5,333 nt of DNA from Betaproteobacteria bacterium. Lineage in GTDB: Bacteria > Pseudomonadota > Gammaproteobacteria > Burkholderiales > Usitatibacteraceae. Shown here piece after piece: positions 1 to 5,333 of this stretch; position 1 is the first letter of the stretch, and each line of letters opens with the position of its first letter. A program made the translations under genes and the position numbers. The stretch is from the NCBI GenBank assembly GCA_025362705.1, contig JANYFH010000334.1:1-5333 (forward strand). Direction: 5' to 3'. The notes under the pieces are model-generated. The model searched no databases. It saw only the letters and a program-made list of their open reading frames with translations, and was not told the origin of the DNA.

Positions 1-1
1 A

Positions 2-925
2 CAGGAAGGCTCCATCGTCAAGGCGGGCGACTTGCTGGCGCGAATCGAGAATCGCGATGTCACGGCAAGCCTCGATCAGGCGCAGGCAAGTTTGCGCGCG
101 GCCACCGCCAATCTCGAACAGGGTCTGGCGGAGTTGCGCGATGCCGAGGGCAATATGAAACGGTCTGAAGATTTGGTGAAGAAAAATTTCATTTCATCGG
201 CGACCTTTGATGCGGCCCTGGCGAGATTCGACAAAGCTAAAGCCTCGGTTGCGTCGTTCAACGGCGCAATCGGCGTGGCCGAAGCGAACGTTCGCGCCGC
301 CCGTGTCACTGTTGAACAGACATTGATCCGCGCACCCTTTGATGGCGTGGTATTGACCAAGAACGCAAACGTCGGCGATATCATCACGCCGTTCTCCTCT
401 GCTGCGGACTCCAAGGGCGCAGTGGTAAATATGGCCGATATGTCGACGCTGGAAGTTGAAGCCGACGTGTCAGAAGTGTCGCTGGGCAAAATCAGCGTGG
501 ACCAGCCGGTCGAACTTCAACTTGATGCCTTTCCCGATCTGCGCCTGCTCGGCAAGGTAAGCCGTATTGTGCCGACGGTGGATCGATCCAAGGCGACGGT
601 GCTAGTCAAAATTGAATTCGTCGAAAAAGATAAGCGAGTGCTTCCCGACATGAGCGCCAAAGTTTCATTCCTGCAACGCGAATTGAAACCGGCAGAACGC
701 AAACCGGTGACGGCTGTGCAGCAAGCAGCAATAGCGAAACGCGACGGCAAGGATGTGCTGTTCGTGATCGACGATAAAAACATCGTCAAGCAAACTGACA
801 TCGTCGTTGCTGGCAAGGTCGGTGACCTGGTGCAAGTGTCTGCGGTGAAGCCTGGCGACAAGGTGGTGTTGAGTCCAACCGAAAAACTTAAAGATGGCGG
901 TGCAGTCACCATCATCAAGAAATAG
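2..925 (+). CDS. Periplasmic adaptor subunit (membrane fusion protein) of an ABC efflux system, 5'-truncated by the window edge
   Basis: The reading frame is open from base 2 to the TAG at 923-925, giving 307 visible residues; the true start lies upstream. The TTG at 32 is in frame but falls inside a conserved domain, so it is not a likely start. Visible order: the end of the first lipoyl half-motif (EGSIVKAGDLLARIE, residues 2-16), an alpha-helical hairpin rich in Ala, Gln, Glu and Lys (about 20-105), the second lipoyl half beginning TLIRAPFDGVV (107-117), a beta-barrel domain (about 140-230) and a C-terminal membrane-proximal domain ending in VTIIKK. This is the HlyD/MacA/AcrA adaptor architecture. 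Such proteins sit in the periplasm, anchored to the inner membrane, and bridge the transporter to an outer-membrane channel. The missing N-terminus should hold the signal peptide or membrane anchor and the first lipoyl strands. The ATPase and permeases directly downstream point to a MacA-like partner of an ABC pump rather than an RND pump. The substrate is unknown. Confidence 0.93.
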   Translation, partial: QEGSIVKAGDLLARIENRDVTASLDQAQASLRAATANLEQGLAELRDAEGNMKRSEDLVKKNFISSATFDAALARFDKAKASVASFNGAIGVAEANVRAARVTVEQTLIRAPFDGVVLTKNANVGDIITPFSSAADSKGAVVNMADMSTLEVEADVSEVSLGKISVDQPVELQLDAFPDLRLLGKVSRIVPTVDRSKATVLVKIEFVEKDKRVLPDMSAKVSFLQRELKPAERKPVTAVQQAAIAKRDGKDVLFVIDDKNIVKQTDIVVAGKVGDLVQVSAVKPGDKVVLSPTEKLKDGGAVTIIKK

Positions 926-938
926 ATCGGCGCATGCC

Positions 939-1631
939 ATGCCGCCATTACTCGTAGAGATAAAGCATCTCGTCAAAAGCTACACGCGTGGCGATCAAAA
1001 GGTACCGGTATTGCACGATATTTCGCTCGAAATTAACCGTGGCGACTTCATCGCGCTGATGGGGCCATCCGGTTCCGGAAAATCCACGCTGCTGAATTTG
1101 ATTGCGGGCATCGACAAACCTGACGGCGGTATTCTCACCGTTGATGGGGAGGATATTACGCAGTTATCTGAAGGTGAACTGGCCGATTGGCGCGCCTCAA
1201 ACATCGGCTTTATTTTCCAGTTCTACAACCTCATGCCAGTGTTGACTGCATTCGAGAATGTAGAGCTGCCGCTGCAACTGACCAATCTGTCGAGAGCCGA
1301 ACGCCGCCAGCGCGTGGAAATGACGCTCTCGCTGGTGGGCCTTGCCGACCGCATGGAACACTACCCGAACGAGCTTTCCGGTGGCCAGCAGCAGCGCGTT
1401 GCCATTGCACGTGCGATCGTCACTGACCCGACAATCCTGGTTTGCGATGAACCGACGGGCGATCTGGACAAGCAATCGGCCAGCGATGTGCTTGGCATGT
1501 TGAAGCGGCTGAACGAGGAAATGGGCAAGACCATCATCATGGTGACCCACGATGCGCATGCTGCCGAGGCGGCGAGACGCATTGTTCATCTTGAAAAGGG
1601 TGAGCTCATCAACGATGCGGCGACTGCCTGA
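939..1631 (+). CDS. ABC transporter ATP-binding protein (MacB/LolD-like class)
   Basis: A complete 230-residue ABC ATPase, the usual length for stand-alone LolD/MacB-type subunits. All nucleotide-binding motifs are intact: Walker A GPSGSGKST (42-50), Q-loop Gln94 in FIFQFYNL, signature LSGGQQQR (146-153), Walker B ILVCDEP (166-172) with catalytic Glu171, D-loop GDLD (174-177) and switch His204 in VTHD. The FQFYNLMP wording after the Q-loop is typical of the family that energises FtsX/MacB permeases. It should act as a cytoplasmic dimer, using ATP hydrolysis to drive conformational change rather than classical membrane transport. I chose ATG 939 because the family N-terminus (LVEIKHLVKSY) follows at once; the in-frame ATG at 894 would add 15 residues of unrelated sequence inside the adaptor gene. 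No strong Shine-Dalgarno is seen before 939, so translation may be coupled to the adaptor gene, which ends 13 nt upstream. Its 3' end overlaps the next gene. Confidence 0.96.
   Translation: MPPLLVEIKHLVKSYTRGDQKVPVLHDISLEINRGDFIALMGPSGSGKSTLLNLIAGIDKPDGGILTVDGEDITQLSEGELADWRASNIGFIFQFYNLMPVLTAFENVELPLQLTNLSRAERRQRVEMTLSLVGLADRMEHYPNELSGGQQQRVAIARAIVTDPTILVCDEPTGDLDKQSASDVLGMLKRLNEEMGKTIIMVTHDAHAAEAARRIVHLEKGELINDAATA
1596..1604 (+). promoter_or_regulatory. Candidate ribosome binding site for permease 1 (AAGGGTGAG)
   Basis: The purine-rich AAGGGTGAG lies inside the 3' end of the ATPase gene, 10 nt before the ATG at 1615. It contains GGTGA, which can pair with the anti-Shine-Dalgarno region of 16S rRNA, although the spacing is slightly long. 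It supports ATG 1615 over the in-frame GTG at 1633, which has no comparable upstream sequence. The assignment rests only on sequence complementarity and position. Confidence 0.4.
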
Positions 1632-2790
1632 CGTGTATTACCTCAAGCTCATATTCAAGAACGTATTCCGCGCCAAGCTGCGTTCCAGCTTGACCATCAT
1701 CGGGCTCATCATCGCCATCGTTGCGTTCGGGTTGTTGCAGACGGTGGTCGATGCCTGGTTTGCGGGTTCGAACGCCGCTTCCGCGTCGCGTCTGGTCACG
1801 CGCAACGCGATCTCGCTGGTGTTCCCCATGCCGATCTACTATCGGGAACGTATGCGCACCGTCAACGGTGTCAAGTCCGTCACGCTACTCAATTGGTTCG
1901 GCGGTGTTTATAAAGAGCCGAAGAATTTTTTTCCGCAGTTTGCTGTCGATCACGAAAACTTTTTCGATCTCTATCCTGAGTTCGTGATGCCAGCCGATCA
2001 ACTGATCGCGTTCAAGCGCGACCGCCAGGGCGCTGCCGTCGGCCGCAAACTGGCCAATGAGTTTGGCTGGAAAATCGGCGACACGATTCCGATCCGTGGC
2101 ACCATTTTTTCAGGCACCTGGACGTTTACCCTGCGCGCCATCTTTGATGCGAAGGACGACACGACCATCACGCGGCAAATGTATTTTCATTGGGACTACG
2201 TTAACGAATGGTTGAAACAAAAGTATCCGCGGCGTATGGAGCAAATCGGCACCTTTGTGATCGAAGTTGATGATCCCTCGCGCACGGCCGATATTGCCAA
2301 GGCGATCGACGCTGAATTCAGGAATTCGCTGGCCGAAACGCTGACCGAGACGGAGAAATCATTCCAGCTCGGATTCATTTCACAGATGGAGCAGATCATC
2401 CTGACCATCCGCATCGTTTCGTTCGTGGTGATATTCATCATCATGGCCGTGGTCGCGAATACGATGGCGATGACCGCGCGCGAACGATCGACCGAGTACG
2501 CGACGCTGAAAGCGCTGGGCTTTGGTCCCGGTTTTGTTGCGGCATTGATTTTTGGTGAAGCGCTGATGCTTTCACTCATCGGCGGGGTGCTGGGAATTCT
2601 GCTGACATTTCCGCTGGCCAAGGGGGTCGGTATTATCGCCGCCGCCGTCTTTGCGGTGTTCAACGTTTCGCAATCCACTGTGCTGATGCAACTGGCGTGC
2701 GCCTTGGTGGTCGGGGTCGTGGCCGCACTGGTGCCGGGCTGGCGCAGCGCGCGTGTGAAAATTGTTGATGGGTTGAGACACGTCGGATGA
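1615..2790 (+). CDS. ABC transporter permease, FtsX/MacB type (permease 1)
   Basis: A 391-residue inner-membrane permease with the four-helix MacB/LolC/FtsX layout. TM1 is about residues 26-45, followed by a periplasmic domain of about 215 residues (46-260), TM2 about 262-287, TM3 about 311-332 and TM4 about 356-375. The cytoplasmic coupling segment after TM2 reads ERSTEYATLKALGF (290-303), a recognisable but somewhat divergent form of the family E-x-G-x-x-R-A-L-G motif. The C-terminus ends in VPGWRSARVKIVDGLRHVG, the usual short cytoplasmic tail. ATG 1615 overlaps the ATPase stop by 17 nt; an in-frame GTG at 1633, just after that stop, would give a protein six residues shorter beginning at YYLKLIFKN and is a real alternative. 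It likely pairs with the next gene product as a heterodimer driven by the upstream ATPase. The periplasmic domain probably contacts the adaptor and may bind substrate, which I cannot name. Confidence 0.93.
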   Translation: MRRLPDVYYLKLIFKNVFRAKLRSSLTIIGLIIAIVAFGLLQTVVDAWFAGSNAASASRLVTRNAISLVFPMPIYYRERMRTVNGVKSVTLLNWFGGVYKEPKNFFPQFAVDHENFFDLYPEFVMPADQLIAFKRDRQGAAVGRKLANEFGWKIGDTIPIRGTIFSGTWTFTLRAIFDAKDDTTITRQMYFHWDYVNEWLKQKYPRRMEQIGTFVIEVDDPSRTADIAKAIDAEFRNSLAETLTETEKSFQLGFISQMEQIILTIRIVSFVVIFIIMAVVANTMAMTARERSTEYATLKALGFGPGFVAALIFGEALMLSLIGGVLGILLTFPLAKGVGIIAAAVFAVFNVSQSTVLMQLACALVVGVVAALVPGWRSARVKIVDGLRHVG

Positions 2791-3953
2791 AAGTTCCCTT
2801 CAACTACATCTTCCGCAATTTGTGGACCCGCAAGCTGACGACAATGCTGACTGCTGGCGGGATGGCATTGGTCGCATTCGTATTCGCCGCCGTGCTGATG
2901 CTCGACGCGGGCCTGAACAGAACCATGGTGGGCACCGGCAGCATCGACAACGTGATATTCATCCGCAAAGGCGCCGAGACTGAAATCCAGAGCGGTATCA
3001 CGCGCGACCAGGCGGCGCTCGTTGAAAGTCAGCCGCAACTCGCGCGCGGCGAGGACGGTAGGGCAATGGCCTCGAAAGAATCGCTGGTCCTTATTTCACT
3101 CACCAAAACAGGGCAGGACAAGGGCTCCAACATCGTAACGCGAGGCGTATCGCCGATGGGACAGTTGTTGCGGCCACAAGTGAAGATTGTCGAAGGGCGC
3201 ATGTTCAAGCCCGGTTCTTCCGAAATCGTTGTGGGCAAAAGTATTCACGATGAATTTGACGGCGTGGCCATCGGCCAGAAACTGCGCTTTGCCCAGCGCG
3301 AATGGCTGATCGTGGGGTATTTCGACGCCGGCAAGAGCGCGTTCGATTCGGAGGTATGGGGCGATGTGGAACAACTCATGCAGGCGTTTCGCCGCACGAA
3401 CTATTCATCGGTCATTGTCAAAATGTCGGGTGTCGACAAGTTCGGCGCCCTCACCAAAAACGTGGAAGACGATATCCGCATTGCCCTTGAAGGCAAACGT
3501 GAGCGGCTTTTTTATGAGGACCAGTCGCGTGCGTTGTCGACTTTCATTTCGTTCCTCGGAATTTTTCTTTCCGTCATTTTTTCGGTCGGCGCAATGATCG
3601 GTGCGGCGATTACGATGTATTCCTCTGTCGCCATGCGCACGGCAGAAATCGGTACCTTGCGCGCCCTTGGATTCAGGCAGCCATCGATACTGGTGGCGTT
3701 TCTTACCGAATCACTGCTGCTTGGCGTCGTAGGTGGATTGGCCGGTTTGGCGTGCGCGGCTTTTCTGCAAACGATCACCATTTCGACGATGAATTTCCAG
3801 TCGTTTTCACAGCTCGCCTTCAGCTTTCTGCTGACATTCAAGATCGTGATTCAGACGTTGCTGTTTTCGCTGGTCATGGGATTTATCGGCGGCTTTTTAC
3901 CAGCGGTGAAAGCGGCCAGGATGAAGATTGTGGATTCGTTGCGGGCGGCGTGA
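2787..3953 (+). CDS. ABC transporter permease, FtsX/MacB type (permease 2)
   Basis: A 388-residue second permease with the same topology as permease 1: TM1 about residues 18-40, a periplasmic core domain of about 210 residues, TM2 about 253-277, TM3 about 303-326 and TM4 about 352-372. The periplasmic part includes VEGRMFKPGSSEIVVGKSI, which resembles the GR-x-F...E-[IV]-V-[IV]-G block of the MacB periplasmic core domain. The coupling motif MRTAEIGTLRALGF (283-296) is canonical. The tail ends AARMKIVDSLRAA, nearly parallel to the end of permease 1, so the two genes look like ancient tandem duplicates that have diverged strongly in the periplasmic domain. The start ATG overlaps the stop of permease 1 as ATGA, a classic sign of translational coupling and balanced output of two subunits. 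A modest GGTTGAG at 2771-2777 could serve as ribosome binding site. It is the last gene of the operon on this strand; its substrate is unknown. Confidence 0.93.
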   Translation: MKVPFNYIFRNLWTRKLTTMLTAGGMALVAFVFAAVLMLDAGLNRTMVGTGSIDNVIFIRKGAETEIQSGITRDQAALVESQPQLARGEDGRAMASKESLVLISLTKTGQDKGSNIVTRGVSPMGQLLRPQVKIVEGRMFKPGSSEIVVGKSIHDEFDGVAIGQKLRFAQREWLIVGYFDAGKSAFDSEVWGDVEQLMQAFRRTNYSSVIVKMSGVDKFGALTKNVEDDIRIALEGKRERLFYEDQSRALSTFISFLGIFLSVIFSVGAMIGAAITMYSSVAMRTAEIGTLRALGFRQPSILVAFLTESLLLGVVGGLAGLACAAFLQTITISTMNFQSFSQLAFSFLLTFKIVIQTLLFSLVMGFIGGFLPAVKAARMKIVDSLRAA

Positions 3954-3982
3954 TGGTTTACGAAAAGGGAAGTCTTGGGTCG
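3954..3982. other. Convergent intergenic gap between the exporter operon and panC
   Basis: Only 29 nt separate the stop codons of permease 2 and panC, which face each other. The sequence holds no gene and no standard intrinsic terminator. A short imperfect hairpin (GTCGC 3979-3983, loop TAAA, GTGAC 3988-3992, with one G-T pair) runs into the end of panC but lacks a T-tract on the + strand side. Transcripts from both sides may overlap here or end further inside the opposite gene. Confidence 0.7.
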
Positions 3983-4834
3983 CTAAAGTGACACTTCAAG
4001 ATTATCGATAAGTCGCGTCGCACCGATGCGCGCGGCGGCGAGTACCACCAATGCGCGGTCCCCCACGATTGGCGGCAAGAGATCAAGCTGACGGCGGATC
4101 GTAATGTAGTCCGGTCGCCAGCCCCGCACGCTGAGCGTAGCTTGCGCCTTCGCTTCGAGCGCCATGTAATCGCGATTGCCTGACCGTAGTTCCACCACAA
4201 TTTCCCGTAATGCTGCATTAAGCTGTGGCGCTTCTGCACGCTCGGTTGCGGTCAAGTAACCGTTGCGTGACGACAGTGCGAGACCATCATCGGCCCGCAC
4301 CGTTTCGGCCAGCAGCATTTCGACGGGCAGATTCAATTGCCGCACCATGTTGTCAAGCACTCGACATTGCTGGTAGTCCTTTTTGCCGAACACTGCCACA
4401 TGCGGCTGCACCATGTTGAAAAGTTTGAGCACCACGGTCGCCACACCGCGATAGTGTCCAGGTCGCACCGCGCCTTCGAGGATGTGTTGAATTTCCAGTG
4501 GCTCGACAACATACGTTTGCGGCTCGGGATACATTTCAGATTCATCCGGCGCGAAAACGACATCGACACCAGCCGCCCGGCATTTCTCGCAGTCGTCCGC
4601 CAGAGTGCGCGGATATTTACCGAAATCCTCGTTAGGCCCGAACTGCAAACGGTTGACGAAAATGGAAACGACGATACAGCCATTTGCGCCCGCTATTTTG
4701 TCCACTTGGTCGCGCGCGATGCGCATCAACTCGAGATGCCCCGGGTGCAGGCTTCCCATCGTAGGCACGAAGCCGATGCACGCTTCCTTTTTCAGGCGCG
4801 CGCGTAACTCGGCGACGGTGTGAACAATATCCAT
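3983..4834 (-). CDS. panC: Pantothenate synthetase (pantoate--beta-alanine ligase)
   Basis: PanC joins pantoate and beta-alanine with ATP hydrolysis to AMP, through a pantoyl-adenylate intermediate, to make pantothenate (vitamin B5), the precursor of coenzyme A. It is cytoplasmic and normally a dimer. The 283-residue length equals the usual family length. The active-site blocks are complete: PTMGSLHPGH (24-33) with the nucleotidyltransferase HxGH histidines His30 and His33, SIFVNRLQFGPNEDF (57-71) with Asn61 and Gln64, YPRT (74-77), RPGHYRGVATVV (124-135), FGKKDYQQ (149-156) with Lys152, Asp153 and Gln156, and the KMSKS-like LSSRN (187-191). Arg62 replaces the proline found in E. coli (NPxQF); from memory NRLQF is normal in betaproteobacteria. 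I chose ATG 4834 because it gives the standard N-terminus (MDIVHTVAELR); the longer frame back to 4888 would overlap the kinase gene. No clear Shine-Dalgarno is seen, and the kinase gene ends 10 nt upstream, so the two are probably co-transcribed and possibly coupled. Confidence 0.97.
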   Translation of the reverse strand: MDIVHTVAELRARLKKEACIGFVPTMGSLHPGHLELMRIARDQVDKIAGANGCIVVSIFVNRLQFGPNEDFGKYPRTLADDCEKCRAAGVDVVFAPDESEMYPEPQTYVVEPLEIQHILEGAVRPGHYRGVATVVLKLFNMVQPHVAVFGKKDYQQCRVLDNMVRQLNLPVEMLLAETVRADDGLALSSRNGYLTATERAEAPQLNAALREIVVELRSGNRDYMALEAKAQATLSVRGWRPDYITIRRQLDLLPPIVGDRALVVLAAARIGATRLIDNLEVSL

Positions 4835-4844
4835 TGCCGACCGA

Positions 4845-5333
4845 TCAGGATGCGTTGATGTACTCGCGCCCGCCGCGCAAGTTCTCAATACGCTTGATCA
4901 GCATATCCATGTGTTCGCGGTTATCCGCAAAATTGAACGGGTCACTATTCACGATCAGCAGCGGTGATTCGCGGTAATCGTAGAAATGGCGCGTGTAGGA
5001 TTCCGACAGGCGCATCAGATAATCTTCGCTGATGCCTTTTTCCATCGGTCGCGCGCGCCGCTGAATTCGTGTCATCAACTGCGGCACCGATGCCTGCAAA
5101 TAAATGACCAGATCCGGTGTCGGTGCCTGCGGCTTCAGATGATTGTAGAGCTGCGAATACAGATTGAATTCATTGTCATCCAGCGTGAGCCTGGCGAACA
5201 GCGCATCTTTCGCCAGCATGTAATCGGCTATTGTTTTTTTCTCGAATAAATCCGGCTGGCGGACCGAGGCCAATTGATTGATACGTTGAAACAGAAAAAA
5301 CATTTGCGTCGACAATGCGTGCCGCCGCATGTC
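4845..5333 (-). CDS. Deoxynucleoside kinase (deoxyadenosine/deoxyguanosine kinase family), N-terminus cut by the window edge
   Basis: The frame is open from the right edge to the TGA at 4847-4845, giving 162 visible C-terminal residues. The ATG at 5330-5328 is almost certainly internal, because the codon before it is coding (Asp) and the visible part begins inside the family's RxALxTQxFFLFQR segment. The missing N-terminal portion should carry the P-loop (GxxxxGKS/T). Visible family features are ALSTQMFFLFQR near the start (the Gln is in the base-recognition region), a DYMLAKDALFARLTL segment, APTPDLVIYLQAS (the strand after the core), a LID-like Arg-rich stretch RIQRRARPMEKGISEDYL, and LLIVNSDPFNF near the end. 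These kinases phosphorylate deoxynucleosides at the 5' position in the salvage pathway, in the cytoplasm. Base specificity cannot be assigned from this part alone. It lies just upstream of panC in the same direction. In related bacteria this family often sits near folK and the pan genes, which agrees with the neighbour seen here. Confidence 0.88.
   Translation of the reverse strand, partial: DMRRHALSTQMFFLFQRINQLASVRQPDLFEKKTIADYMLAKDALFARLTLDDNEFNLYSQLYNHLKPQAPTPDLVIYLQASVPQLMTRIQRRARPMEKGISEDYLMRLSESYTRHFYDYRESPLLIVNSDPFNFADNREHMDMLIKRIENLRGGREYINAS

Noticed and set aside
894..938. Upstream in-frame ATG extending the ATPase by 15 residues
   Set aside because: The extension (AVQSPSSRNRSAHA) is unlike ABC ATPase N-termini and overlaps the conserved end of the adaptor gene.
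1926..1932. Run of seven T inside permease 1 that could be a slippage or frameshift site
   Set aside because: The reading frame is intact across it and encodes a normal periplasmic-domain sequence; no alternative frame product or downstream stimulatory structure is evident.
2322..2334. Short direct repeat GAATTCAGGAATTC within permease 1
   Set aside because: Two GAATTC copies 2 nt apart are short enough to arise by chance and lie in unbroken coding sequence; no wider repeat surrounds them.
2196..3038. Long open frame (280 codons) on the - strand across the permease 1/permease 2 junction
   Set aside because: It lies antisense to two clearly conserved genes, its product is low-complexity (rich in Ser, Thr, Ala, Ile, Met) with no recognisable domain, and it is best explained as a codon-bias shadow.
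3971..3999. Possible bidirectional terminator hairpin between the converging genes
   Set aside because: The stem is only five pairs with one G-T, the outer arms (CTTG/CAAG) pair only across an uneven interior loop, and there is no good T-tract following on the + strand.
4337..4807. Open frame of 156 codons on the + strand opposite panC
   Set aside because: It is fully antisense to panC, whose active-site motifs are intact. The product is rich in His and Arg and resembles no family I know.

Overview
This 5.3 kb window looks like ordinary chromosomal DNA from a betaproteobacterium of moderate GC content. The lineage call rests mainly on the PanC protein: its NRLQFGPNEDF, FGKKDYQQ and LSSRN blocks match the wording I associate with Burkholderiales and related orders. 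It is an inference from motifs, not from a search. The window is almost fully coding and holds two gene clusters that converge. I see no RNA gene, CRISPR array, insertion sequence or clear phage gene.

Left cluster, + strand (1-3953): a four-gene ABC exporter operon of the MacAB/Lol-like type. It starts with the 3' part of a periplasmic adaptor (membrane fusion protein), followed by an ABC ATPase and two different FtsX/MacB-type permeases. The genes are tightly packed: 13 nt between adaptor and ATPase, a 17-nt overlap between ATPase and permease 1, and a 4-nt ATGA overlap between permeases 1 and 2. The likely machine is an ATPase dimer under a permease heterodimer, with the adaptor linking it to an outer-membrane TolC-like channel that is not in the window. 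The substrate cannot be read from the sequence.

Right cluster, - strand (5333-3983): the 3' part of a deoxynucleoside kinase gene, then panC (pantothenate synthetase) 10 nt downstream. This is a nucleotide and cofactor housekeeping cluster. A panB gene, often a partner of panC, does not lie between the two.

The clusters meet tail to tail with only 29 nt between stop codons (3954-3982) and no convincing terminator. I found no strong evidence for a previously undescribed system. The points most worth a second look are the asymmetric permease pair, the uncertain start of permease 1, and the kinase-panC junction without panB.
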